Positions 31,730-39,773 of a stretch of 64,000 nt of DNA are shown in pieces; the first letter of the stretch is position 1; each line of letters begins with the position of its first letter. Origin of the DNA: Phycisphaerales bacterium (lineage in GTDB: Bacteria > Planctomycetota > Phycisphaerae > Phycisphaerales > UBA1924). A model generated the notes under the pieces. It searched no databases, was not told the DNA's origin, and saw nothing but the letters and a program-made list of their open reading frames with translations. The DNA lies in the NCBI GenBank assembly GCA_020427395.1, contig JAGQON010000003.1, positions 1 through 64,000 of the forward strand. Direction: 5' to 3'. Position numbers and translations under genes: made by a program.

Positions 31730-33061
31730 TTAGTTCACGATTGGCGATGCGATCAGCTCGGGTTCGTGGTCTTGGCGCACCAGCCAAACGTGGTAGCTCC
31801 CCGCCCGAAGCGACAAGGCCGCTTCACGCTGACCAGATCGCAACAGGACGACATCACTGGGGATCGCGTTCATGGGCTCCCCTTCGCGGGTGACCACCAG
31901 CACCGCGTCGTCGCTCTGATCAATCGCCGAGAGATCGACATCCACGCGTTCTCGATCGTCCGCCCGGAACATCCAGCCAGGGCGTCCGTCGACCGGGTCC
32001 GTACTCGGGTGCAGCAGCTCAATGTCGTACTGCTCGGGCTTGGGCGACCACAGCCCATCGTCATCGCGAAGCACGAAAGAGTCATCTCGATCAAACCCAG
32101 CGATAGCCGACCCGCGTTGCCGATTGCTAGACCTTGGGTAGTAGGTTGTCTGACTCACGGTCAGCGGGTCTATCCCCGTCGCTTCGCGCAGACGCGAGGC
32201 CAACCAGCGGACCTCCTCGCCATCGACTCGCATCGGCGATTCGGTCAGATGGGAGTAGCCACAGTAGACGAACAGGCGAGCATTGGGATCGGCGTTCAGG
32301 ATCGCCTCAAGCTGCTCCGCTTGGCTTGTCTCGCGGCGGTTGATGCTTGCTGCGGGCGACTCCTCACCCGGGGGCCTCCTGTCGAGCGTCTCATACGCCA
32401 CGAGTTTGAAGCCGAGCTCCACGGCTTCTCGCACAAAGTCCGCGAAGAAGGGATCGGATATGTAGTGTCCGGTGTCGCGTGTTGCGTACCCGAGCCTTTG
32501 TGCATCGATCTCGAACCCCTCATCGCGGGCGTTGGCAAACCCCTCGCAGGCGAGGTGTGTGAATCCCGCGGCACGCAGCGGTTCGAGCATGCGCCGAGCG
32601 AACTCGCGGTGCAGCCCAACATGGTGTGCTTCGTTGAGCATCACGATCCGGTGTCCAGCGGCCGCCTGCACGATTTCCTGAATCGCTGGCTGGGCCTCCA
32701 GACCTTGGGGAACCGCCGCGATCTGTCCCGTGGGCCCCATCACCTCCAAAGCCAGATCATGCATGCCCAACCCCGCGGCTTGGCTTGCCACCATCTGGCT
32801 CAGGATATCCCATGCGTCCTGGTCTCTCTGCACCTTGGCGAACGCGTTCAACGCCGTGATGGCATCGGCATAGCCTCGACGGAGATCGCCGCTTGCGAAA
32901 GCATCATTGATCGTGTTGGTGAGTTGGTTTGCCAGTCTGAAGGCGTCCTGCGGCGCCTCGATCGATTGGGCCTGCGACATGGCCGTGGCTCCCCAGATCC
33001 CCATGCCCAGCACCAGTTTTCGCATGAGCCTTACGCGTGTGCTTTGTGATCTGCCCGTCAT
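31730..33061 (-). CDS. Secreted protein of the ChaN/TraB/erythromycin-esterase-like superfamily
   Basis: The 443-residue product has a signal peptide (MRKLVLGMGIWGATAMSQAQS after a basic 12-residue lead). The diagnostic stretch RIVMLNEAHHVGLHREFARR is followed by GFTHLACEGFA and later VAYETLD and LFVYCGYSHL. Spaced acidic and histidine clusters of this kind occur in the Tiki/TraB/ChaN/EreA superfamily of metal-dependent hydrolases and haem-binding proteins. The specific family is uncertain. The start at 33061 is supported by GGAG 8 bases upstream; 33025 and 33115 are alternatives. It lies opposite to the PDH genes and separates pdhC from the pdhA-pdhB-transporter set. Confidence 0.55.
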   Translation of the reverse strand: MTGRSQSTRVRLMRKLVLGMGIWGATAMSQAQSIEAPQDAFRLANQLTNTINDAFASGDLRRGYADAITALNAFAKVQRDQDAWDILSQMVASQAAGLGMHDLALEVMGPTGQIAAVPQGLEAQPAIQEIVQAAAGHRIVMLNEAHHVGLHREFARRMLEPLRAAGFTHLACEGFANARDEGFEIDAQRLGYATRDTGHYISDPFFADFVREAVELGFKLVAYETLDRRPPGEESPAASINRRETSQAEQLEAILNADPNARLFVYCGYSHLTESPMRVDGEEVRWLASRLREATGIDPLTVSQTTYYPRSSNRQRGSAIAGFDRDDSFVLRDDDGLWSPKPEQYDIELLHPSTDPVDGRPGWMFRADDRERVDVDLSAIDQSDDAVLVVTREGEPMNAIPSDVVLLRSGQREAALSLRAGSYHVWLVRQDHEPELIASPIVN

Positions 33062-33197
33062 CTCTATATCTCCGTGCTTGGTGCTTGCCGCCCTCCTCAG
33101 GCCAAGCATCCACACAGATGCCGACCGAGACCCGCTCTGTCGTGTTCCCAGGCTCTTTTCTGGGACGGGATTTCGGCCCGTCGCGTCGTATGCGGAG

Positions 33198-33226
33198 TGA
33201 CGAGCACCCGCCTGATGCGCTATGAT
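33198..33226 (+). promoter_or_regulatory. Candidate promoter of pdhC
   Basis: TATGAT (33221-33226) is preceded at 17 bases by TGACGA (33198-33203), a partial -35. It lies about 70 bases before the pdhC ATG. It would give pdhC its own transcription start apart from pdhAB. Confidence 0.4.
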
Positions 33227-33295
33227 GTGCTAAGCAAGTAGATTCGTGGCCGAAAGCCACCATTTCACACGCCACCCTCTCGACGGAGCCGTCGC

Positions 33296-34639
33296 ATGTC
33301 CATCAGCATCACCATGCCCCGCCTCTCTGACACCATGGAGCAAGGAACCGTCGTCAAGTGGCATGTCAAGCAGGGCGACAGCGTCTCGCCGGGCGATGTC
33401 ATCGCCGATATCGAGACCGACAAGGCCACCATGGAACTCGAGGCCTTCGACGAGGGCACCGTTGCGGCCCTGGCCATCAAAGAAGGCCAGACGATCAATG
33501 TCGGCGAGACCATCGTCGTCCTCGCCGAAGAGGGTGAAGATGTCGAGGAGGCCGCCAAGTCCATGGGCTCGTCGTCGAGCGCCAGCGCTCCGGCAACTGC
33601 CCAGAACGGCGGCTCGGACACCCCCGCTCCCAGCAGCATTGGCGGATCAACAGCCATCGCCGAGCCACCCGCGAGCAGCAGCAGCTCGACCGATCGCGTG
33701 TTCGCATCCCCGCTTGCACGCAAGATCGCCGAGGAGCACAACATCAATCTTGGCAATCTGAATGGCTCGGGCCCATCCGGGCGCATTGTCAAGAAGGATG
33801 TCGAGGCCGCGATCAACAACGGCACCAGCGCCCCCGCACCCGCCGCGGCAGCACCGAGCGCCCCGGCAAGCTTCTCCGCCCCGGCACCGGCACCCATGCC
33901 CGCCGTCGGAGCGACGCTCGAGTCACGCAATGTCCCGCTCAACAACATGCGTGCGACCATCGCCAAGCGCCTGGTTGAGTCCAAGACCACCATCCCCCAC
34001 TACCAGGTCACCATCAGCGCCCGCATGGATGCGCTGCTGGCGCTGCGTGAGGAGCTCAACGACCAGCTGAGCACCCAGGGCGTCAAGCTCAGCGTCAACG
34101 ACTTCCTCGTGCGTGCCTGCGCCCTTGCGATGCACCAGCACCCGTTCGTCAACTCATCCTGGAACCCACAGGGCCCCTCGATCGACCTGCACGGGCATGT
34201 CAACATCGGTGTCGCCGTCTCGCTCCCCGAAGAGCGTGGCGGCGGGCTGGTCGTCGCGACCATCAACAACGCCGACCAGATCGGGCTGCGTCAGATCAGC
34301 GCCGAGACCAAGCAACTGGCAAAGAAGGCCCGCGAGAAGGGTCTGAGCCCCCAGGAGCTCTCGGGCTCGACCTTCACCATCAGCAACCTCGGCATGTTCG
34401 GCGTCGACCACTTCACCGCGATCGTCAACCCGCCCAACGCCGCCATCCTTGCGGTCGGACGCGCGATCGAGAAGCCCTTTGTTGAGTACGACGAAGACGG
34501 CACCCCCGAGCTGGTTGTGGGGCACGAGATGTCGATGACGATCTCAAGCGACCACCGCATCATCGACGGCGCGATGGCCGCGGCCTACCTCAACACCGTC
34601 AAGCAGCTGCTCGAGTCGCCCGCCTCGCTGCTGGTCTGA
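33296..34639 (+). CDS. pdhC: Dihydrolipoamide acetyltransferase (E2 of pyruvate dehydrogenase)
   Basis: E2 forms the core of the PDH complex and transfers acetyl groups to CoA. The 447-residue protein has one lipoyl domain (residues 1-78) with the lipoylated K43 in ETDKATME. An Ala/Ser/Pro linker follows, then a peripheral-subunit-binding domain (FASPLARKIAEEHNINL...GRIVKKDVEAAI, about 140-178), another linker, and the catalytic domain from about 210 with the active-site SSDHRIIDG. No E3 gene is in the window. GGAG precedes the ATG by 7 bases. Confidence 0.95.
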   Translation: MSISITMPRLSDTMEQGTVVKWHVKQGDSVSPGDVIADIETDKATMELEAFDEGTVAALAIKEGQTINVGETIVVLAEEGEDVEEAAKSMGSSSSASAPATAQNGGSDTPAPSSIGGSTAIAEPPASSSSSTDRVFASPLARKIAEEHNINLGNLNGSGPSGRIVKKDVEAAINNGTSAPAPAAAAPSAPASFSAPAPAPMPAVGATLESRNVPLNNMRATIAKRLVESKTTIPHYQVTISARMDALLALREELNDQLSTQGVKLSVNDFLVRACALAMHQHPFVNSSWNPQGPSIDLHGHVNIGVAVSLPEERGGGLVVATINNADQIGLRQISAETKQLAKKAREKGLSPQELSGSTFTISNLGMFGVDHFTAIVNPPNAAILAVGRAIEKPFVEYDEDGTPELVVGHEMSMTISSDHRIIDGAMAAAYLNTVKQLLESPASLLV

Positions 34640-34658
34640 TTGGACGGGTGAATCTCAG

Positions 34659-35234
34659 ATGTTGAAACGACTGAGCAACCTGCGCCTGCTGGGCATCGCC
34701 GCCCTGATGCTCCTGCTCTCGGTTGCCATCGCAATCTACCCCACGCTCACCTTCGTGCGTGGGTTTTTTATCGGCACGCTGCACCCGCTCGAGCAGTTCG
34801 ATTCGGGCGAGACGCTCGAGTTCAGCGACGACTCGCCATACTCGCGCTATGTGCTCTCGATGGAGGTCGACGAGCGCAACCCGCCGCTCCCCGACATGCA
34901 GGTCATGATCACTGCGAGCGACGGCACGGTGCCGCACACCGAGCCCATCAACCGCTGGAACTCGATCATGGGGCGCGAGTTCAAACAGTTCCTCGTCATC
35001 GAACCGCCCGCCGACGGCCGGCTCACCATCCGCATTGACACCGAGGACAACGAGGACTTCCTCGTCTACCGGCGCATCGAGGATGTCGTCGAACACGAGC
35101 TCAAGCGATCGACCCCGCTCTGGCTCGTGGCCTGCGTCCCGCTGGTCATCATGATCGTGCTCATGGGCATCCTCATCACCCGCCTGATACGTGACTCGGA
35201 CCAGCTGTCCCTCTCGCTCAAGGACGAGTTGTGA
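34659..35234 (+). CDS. Two-span membrane protein of unknown function
   Basis: The 191-residue protein has a hydrophobic segment at each end (LLGIAALMLLLSVAIAIYP and WLVACVPLVIMIVLMGILI) with a roughly 110-residue domain between them that should face the periplasm. I see no known motif. It follows pdhC by 19 bases and overlaps the next small gene, so the three genes downstream of pdhC look like one unit. Function is unknown. Confidence 0.7.
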   Translation: MLKRLSNLRLLGIAALMLLLSVAIAIYPTLTFVRGFFIGTLHPLEQFDSGETLEFSDDSPYSRYVLSMEVDERNPPLPDMQVMITASDGTVPHTEPINRWNSIMGREFKQFLVIEPPADGRLTIRIDTEDNEDFLVYRRIEDVVEHELKRSTPLWLVACVPLVIMIVLMGILITRLIRDSDQLSLSLKDEL

Positions 35235-35530
35235 TGCGTGAGCGTGACCACGATGAGCAGACTCCCCAGTTCTACATCGGGCCCAACACCCCCAGCGACC
35301 CCGAGTCACTGCTCGACGACGCGAGGCAGCGGATCCGCGATGAGGACAGCAAGAACAGAGAATCGCACAAGCTCGCCCGACGCCTGCTCATCGCCTTTGT
35401 GCTGATCGTGCTGCTGGGGGTGATGTTCTACCTCATCCTGCCCCACTACAAGCTCAGACTCCCCCCGTTTGTGCCGATACTGTGCTTCATCGCGATCGCC
35501 GCGGGCGCGATCCTCACCCTCCGCGAATAG
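35234..35530 (+). CDS. Small two-span membrane protein
   Basis: This 98-residue protein has an acidic, charged N-terminal half (DDARQRIRDEDSKNRESHKLARR) and two hydrophobic segments near the C-terminus. The start at 35234 shares its A with the preceding TGA (TGATG), implying coupled translation; a GTG at 35231 is also in frame. No family is recognised. Confidence 0.65.
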   Translation: MRERDHDEQTPQFYIGPNTPSDPESLLDDARQRIRDEDSKNRESHKLARRLLIAFVLIVLLGVMFYLILPHYKLRLPPFVPILCFIAIAAGAILTLRE

Positions 35531-35548
35531 CCGCCTCCAGAAGCCCCT

Positions 35549-36229
35549 ATGTCTGATCGAGTTGAGTTCATCGTCGTGCTGCTGGGCGGGCTGTGCCTCT
35601 CGATGGTCGCCGGCTATGTCAACACGCTCATGATCGTCCTCGGTGCACCTCCCGTCACCCACCTCACCGGCTCGATCACCCGCCTTAGCGCCGACATCGG
35701 TCAGGAACAGCTCGGCGACGCCATCACCGTCGCGGTGCTGATCCTCTCGTTCGTCTGCGGCGCCGCCGTCGCCGGCGTGCTCGTGGGCTCTTCCAACCTG
35801 CGCCTCGGGCGTCGGTACGGGCTGGCGATCATCATCGAGAGCGCCCTGCTCGCGATCGCAGCAATCACGCTCCCCCACTCGCTGCGCACCGCCACGGTCT
35901 TCGCCGCCTCCGCCGCGGGGCTGCAGAACGCGATGGCATCGTCATACCGATCGCTCATCATCCGCACCACACACCTCACCGGCGTGCTCACTGACATCGG
36001 CTTCTCGCTCGGGCGCGTGATCAGCGGCAAGCAGCGACCGGGATGGTCGCTGCTACTCCTGAGTTCCATCGTCATTGCATTCGTGATCGGCGGCGTGCTG
36101 GGCGCCATCGTCGGCGTCCGATCGGGCGGGGAAGGGCTGTGGTTCGCATCGGCCGCGCTTGCCTTGCTTGGCGGGGGGTACTTCATCCTGCGCCGCGTTG
36201 CACACCTTGGATTCGTAAGAAATCACTGA
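35549..36229 (+). CDS. YoaK family (DUF1275) membrane protein
   Basis: The 226-residue protein has about six hydrophobic spans and the family signatures GYVNTLMIVLG near residue 22 and GLQNAMASSYR...TTHLTGVLTDIG near 125-150. DUF1275 proteins are widespread inner-membrane proteins without an established substrate. It follows the small two-span gene by 18 bases. No ribosome binding site of note precedes the ATG. Confidence 0.88.
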   Translation: MSDRVEFIVVLLGGLCLSMVAGYVNTLMIVLGAPPVTHLTGSITRLSADIGQEQLGDAITVAVLILSFVCGAAVAGVLVGSSNLRLGRRYGLAIIIESALLAIAAITLPHSLRTATVFAASAAGLQNAMASSYRSLIIRTTHLTGVLTDIGFSLGRVISGKQRPGWSLLLLSSIVIAFVIGGVLGAIVGVRSGGEGLWFASAALALLGGGYFILRRVAHLGFVRNH

Positions 36230-36301
36230 ACTCTTCAGATCCTGATACGCATAAGAGCACTTTCATCTTGCACTATTTGTCATGTGTTCAGGAGTTTCTG
36301 C

Positions 36302-36330
36302 TTGGGTTGTGCATGTAAAGAAAATACACT
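36302..36330 (+). promoter_or_regulatory. Candidate promoter of the BLUF gene
   Basis: TTGGGT (36302-36307) and TACACT (36325-36330) are 17 bases apart, in an AT-richer stretch 44 bases before the BLUF start. Confidence 0.55.
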
Positions 36331-36373
36331 CAAGCGTAACGCTGGGGAGCAACGCCGTACCCAAGGATCTCCT

Positions 36374-36832
36374 TTGAGTGACTTATACGAAGTGATCTAC
36401 CTGAGCACACGACGCGAAGGGCTGACAGATCAGGTGATCGTCGACGAAATCGTACTGCCCAGCGGGATCAAAAATCGCCACCTCGATATCACCGGGTGTC
36501 TCTGGTTCTCCAACGAACGCTTCCTCCAGATCCTCGAAGGCCCGCGAGAAGCCGTCGAGCAGGTCTATGAAGCCATACGGAGCGACGACCGGCATTACGC
36601 CATCGCGACCGTATCTACTTCACCCGTAACGCATCGCTCATTCGCCCGCTGGGGCATGCGAGCATTGCGCGGCGACGAGCAGAACCAGATCGATCAGCTC
36701 ATCGAGTACCACGCGCCCAACTACCACCGCCAGCCCGCGAAGCCCACTGCACAGCCAGACCAGCCGCTTATCGAGCAGGTCCGCTCGTTCCTTGTCACGC
36801 TCTCACAGGCCGACCCGAGCCCGAGTCTCTAA
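36374..36832 (+). CDS. BLUF-domain blue-light photoreceptor
   Basis: BLUF domains bind FAD and sense blue light through hydrogen-bond switching between a tyrosine and a glutamine. Read from the TTG at 36374 (AAGGA 6 bases upstream), the 152-residue protein starts MSDLYEVIYLSTRR. It has the key residues Y9, N34 (KNRHLDITG), Q52 (FLQILEG) and W93 (FARWGMRAL), so it should be photoactive. The 50-residue tail is short and carries no output domain, as in PixD/BlrB-type proteins, so a separate partner is likely. It overlaps the convergent zinc-ribbon gene by 4 bases. Confidence 0.9.
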   Translation: MSDLYEVIYLSTRREGLTDQVIVDEIVLPSGIKNRHLDITGCLWFSNERFLQILEGPREAVEQVYEAIRSDDRHYAIATVSTSPVTHRSFARWGMRALRGDEQNQIDQLIEYHAPNYHRQPAKPTAQPDQPLIEQVRSFLVTLSQADPSPSL

Positions 36833-37131
36833 GGGCCAACGATCGCCATCACGATAATCCCCAGACCAATCGCGCCCAGCACGATCGCGATCCCGATGAT
36901 CAGCAGCGTCAGCTCGATGCGGCTCAGCCGCCCCCGCGCAACCCGATCGTACGCGGGGTCACGCGGACGCAGCTGCACCTTGACCCGGAAGACCATCTCG
37001 TACCCGCACTCCGGGCACACGATCGAGAGGTCTTCCTGCAGCGGCACCCGGCTCAGCTCGTAATCGCACATCGCGCACCGGTATTCTCCACCGGCTCGTG
37101 CTTCTTCGATCACCGACCGAAGCGGCCCCAC
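36829..37131 (-). CDS. Zinc-ribbon membrane protein
   Basis: The 100-residue product starts with a GTG 3 bases after the prfB stop, so it is in the prfB operon. It has a zinc ribbon (CAMCDYELSRVP...IVCPECGYE) near residues 19-46 and one hydrophobic segment near 73-97. The same CxxCxYxLSRxP...CPECG pattern recurs in the gene at 49419. Such ribbons are abundant in planctomycetes; their function is unknown. Confidence 0.75.
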   Translation of the reverse strand: MGPLRSVIEEARAGGEYRCAMCDYELSRVPLQEDLSIVCPECGYEMVFRVKVQLRPRDPAYDRVARGRLSRIELTLLIIGIAIVLGAIGLGIIVMAIVGP

Positions 37132-37134
37132 GAC

Positions 37135-38245
37135 TCAGTCCTTGCCCAAACGCCGTCGCTTGAGTTCGGCGTCGATAAACTCGTCAAGGTCTCCGCGATC
37201 GAGCACATTCGCCGGGTTGGCTTCCACACTCGTGCGATGGTCCTTCACGCGATTGTCGTAGAGCACATAGCTGCGGATCTGCGCGCCCCAGCCGCGGTGC
37301 TCGAGCTTGCCGCCCGAGGCCTCCGTGATCTCCCGCTCGCGTTCCTCATCGGCGATCTGCTCAAGCTTGGCCTGAAGGATCGACAACGCCTGCTTGCGGT
37401 TCTGTGGCATTTCCTTGTAGGTGCTCGACACAACCTGGATGCCGGTGGGCTTGTGCGTGACGCGGACCGCGGTCGCGACCTTGTTCACATTCTGACCGCC
37501 CGGGCCGCTCGAACGAGCGAAGACGACGATGTCCAGGTCCCGCTCGGGAATCTCGACGGCCACTTCCTCGAACTCGGGCGTCACTTCCACCGTTGCAAAG
37601 CTCGTCTGCCGCTTGCCCTGTGAGTTGAAGGGCGAGACACGCGCCAGGCGGTGCGTGCCACGCTCGCAGCTGAGCATGCCGAACGCGAACGGTCCCTGCA
37701 CATGCAGCGTGACCGAATCAAGCCCGACCTCGGAGCCGTACGATTTTTCGACCTCTTCGAGCTTCCAGCCCTGCTTCTCGCAGTAGTAGAGATACATGCG
37801 GAAGAGCATCTCGCACCAGTCGTTGGCCTCGGTACCGCCGTCGCCCGCGTGGATCGTCAGGAAGCAGTCGCGGTGATCGTGCTTACCGCCCAGCAGCGAC
37901 TGGGTCTCGATTTTGTCCATCTTACCCAGCAGCCCGAAGAGCATCTCGTCGGCCTCGGCGAGCAGGTCCGGGTCGCCCTCCTCGCGCGACATCTCGTACG
38001 CGAGCTTGGCGTTCTCGAACTCCTCACTCACCTTGTGGATCGGGTCGGTCTGGGCCTTGATGAGCTTGAGCTGCCCGACGATCTCCTTGGCCTTGGTCTG
38101 GTTGTCCCAGAAATCCGCCTGCCCCATCTGGTCTTCGAGCTTGCTCAGTCGTGATCGTTTGTTTTCATAGTCAAAGAGAGTCACGGATCGTTACAATCCG
38201 CGCCTCTAAGTCGCTGATCACATTGTGATGCGCTTCAAGATGCAT
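37135..38245 (-). CDS. prfB: Peptide chain release factor 2 with programmed +1 frameshift
   Basis: RF2 releases peptides at UGA and UAA. The main frame (37135-38172) has the RF2 tripeptide SPF (ARVSPFNSQG) and the catalytic GGQ (SGPGGQNVNK). The true start is an ATG at 38245 with AGGAG 5 bases upstream. It reads 24 codons (MHLEAHHN...IRDSL) to CTT TGA C. Slipping one base at CTT enters the main frame at Asp (SL-DYENKRSRL), giving 369 residues. This mirrors the E. coli RF2 autoregulatory site (RGYL-DYDAKK). The alternative, a GTG at 38184, would remove the first helix and has no ribosome site. No clear Shine-Dalgarno-like stimulator lies just before the slip site. Confidence 0.93.
38170..38176 (-). 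promoter_or_regulatory. prfB recoding site CTT TGA C
   Basis: On the minus strand the heptamer CTTTGAC spans 38176-38170. The zero frame stops at TGA (38173-38171); the +1 frame reads GAC and continues into RF2. Low RF2 levels slow termination here and favour the shift, which is the known feedback for prfB. Confidence 0.9.
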
Positions 38246-38326
38246 GTTTGCTCCTGCCCGCTGCGGGCGTATGAATCGAGCAGAACTCTAGCATCCCCGC
38301 CGCCAACTTGCCCGTACACTAGGGGC

Positions 38327-38596
38327 ATGAATCCTGCACCCCTGGCCATACTCGCGATCCAGCAGTCGGGCGATGAGACCCAGCGGGAGTTCTACCGCCA
38401 GTACGCCGCCCTGATGCTGATCCTGATCCTGCTCTCGGTCATCGTCATCACGGCGTTCGCCTTCATCGTCACCCGACGCCGTGCCCGGAGGCGAATGGAG
38501 GAGTTGCCCAAACGCAAGGATGCGCCCATCGCCGACGCCTGGACCGAGGCCGGCAAACGGATGGACGAATCAATCATGGAGTTCAGGGACGACTGA
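38327..38596 (+). CDS. Small single-span membrane protein
   Basis: The 89-residue protein has an N-terminal segment (MNPAPLAILAIQQSGDE), one strong hydrophobic span near 30-52, a basic stop-transfer cluster (RRRARRR) and a charged cytoplasmic tail. No family is recognised. TACACT ends exactly 6 bases before the ATG and no ribosome site is present, so a leaderless transcript is likely. It is divergent from prfB. Confidence 0.65.
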   Translation: MNPAPLAILAIQQSGDETQREFYRQYAALMLILILLSVIVITAFAFIVTRRRARRRMEELPKRKDAPIADAWTEAGKRMDESIMEFRDD

Positions 38597-38616
38597 TCAC
38601 CGATTGCCTCGATCAG

Positions 38617-39681
38617 TCACGGCAGCGATTCGAGCCACTCCTTGGCCCGTGCATCGCCCTGCTGAGCCGCCCGCCGGGCCCACTGGACCGCCTCATCCTG
38701 ACGCCCCGCCCGCTGCAGCCAGAGCGCCGCCTCGAACTTGAGCGCGGCATCCTGCGGCGATCGCTCCGCCGCGTCGATCACACGCGAGGCCGCATCGTCC
38801 GCCCGCCCGAGCATCCCCAAACACTCCGCAAGCAGTTTCACCGTCTCGGTCTCGCTCGATGCCTCCAGCGGCAACGCCGTCAACAAATCTACCGCCTCCT
38901 GCGCTTGCCCAAGACGCTTGAGCGCCCGGGCCTCGAGTTGGACAAGCCCCAGATCGTTCGGCTCGATCTCCCGTGCCTTCCGGACCTGCTCGAGCGCAAT
39001 GTTGGCCTTGTTCTGTCGCATCGCGATCTCGGCCCGCATCGCCATGATCCTCGCATCGCTCGGGTTGAGCTTCTCCGCCAACGCCAAGCTGGTCTTGGCC
39101 TGATCGAGGTTGTTGAGCTTGAACTGCACGGCCGCAAGATATAGCGGCGTCTCGGGCTGGTTCGGGTCCAGACGCAACGCCGCCGCGTAGTGCACCTCGG
39201 CGATCTCTGGCTTACTCAGCGTGTTGGCGATCGTCCCGGCAGTGAACTGAGACGCCCATGTCTCGGGCCCGATCTCGATGCCAGCCAAATACTGCTCGTA
39301 CGCCAGCGCGTGTTGGTTCGTCATCAGGTACAGGTCACCCATGGCGAACCGAAGCTCCTGATCGCTCGGGTAGCTCGCGACGGCTGATTCCAGCACGCTC
39401 TGTGCCGAGCTGTAGTCCTTCTCACGCACATACACCTGCACCGCCCCGAGGATCTCCTCGATCGAGTCGGTCTGGGCCATACCCGAGCCAGAGTCGTTGC
39501 CCGAATCCTGCTGCTGATCGGGGTTGGGTGCGGGGGTCTTGAGCAGCGACCACACCGCGTAGCCGGCCACCCCGGCGCCAACGATCGCCAGGATCCCCAG
39601 CACCACCCCCGCGACGCGGGCGCTGCCCATTCGCTGACGGGGATGAATGCGTGGTTTCTGGGTCTTTGAAGGGTGTCGCAT
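38617..39681 (-). CDS. Membrane-anchored TPR protein
   Basis: The 354-residue protein has a basic N-terminus, one transmembrane helix near residues 20-45 (VAGVVLGILAIVGAGVAGYAV), a Gln/Ser/Asp linker and then about seven TPR units from residue 75 to the end (for example AALRLDPNQPETPLYLAAV). No catalytic domain is present. The start at 39681 has TATCGT exactly 6 bases upstream, the leaderless pattern; 39720 is also in frame. It is divergent from valS with under 100 bases between them. Confidence 0.8.
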   Translation of the reverse strand: MRHPSKTQKPRIHPRQRMGSARVAGVVLGILAIVGAGVAGYAVWSLLKTPAPNPDQQQDSGNDSGSGMAQTDSIEEILGAVQVYVREKDYSSAQSVLESAVASYPSDQELRFAMGDLYLMTNQHALAYEQYLAGIEIGPETWASQFTAGTIANTLSKPEIAEVHYAAALRLDPNQPETPLYLAAVQFKLNNLDQAKTSLALAEKLNPSDARIMAMRAEIAMRQNKANIALEQVRKAREIEPNDLGLVQLEARALKRLGQAQEAVDLLTALPLEASSETETVKLLAECLGMLGRADDAASRVIDAAERSPQDAALKFEAALWLQRAGRQDEAVQWARRAAQQGDARAKEWLESLP

Positions 39682-39773
39682 ATGCAGACGATATCGTCCA
39701 CGCGTACACTCAGAAACCAAGGAAGTATCGCAATTCGCCCCTTTTGCGGGCTACGAGCAGGGAACGAACCACG

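Noticed and set aside
38182..38184. GTG at 38184 as the prfB start
   Set aside because: It lacks a ribosome site and truncates the first helix. The upstream ATG with AGGAG plus the CTT TGA C recoding site explains the full protein.
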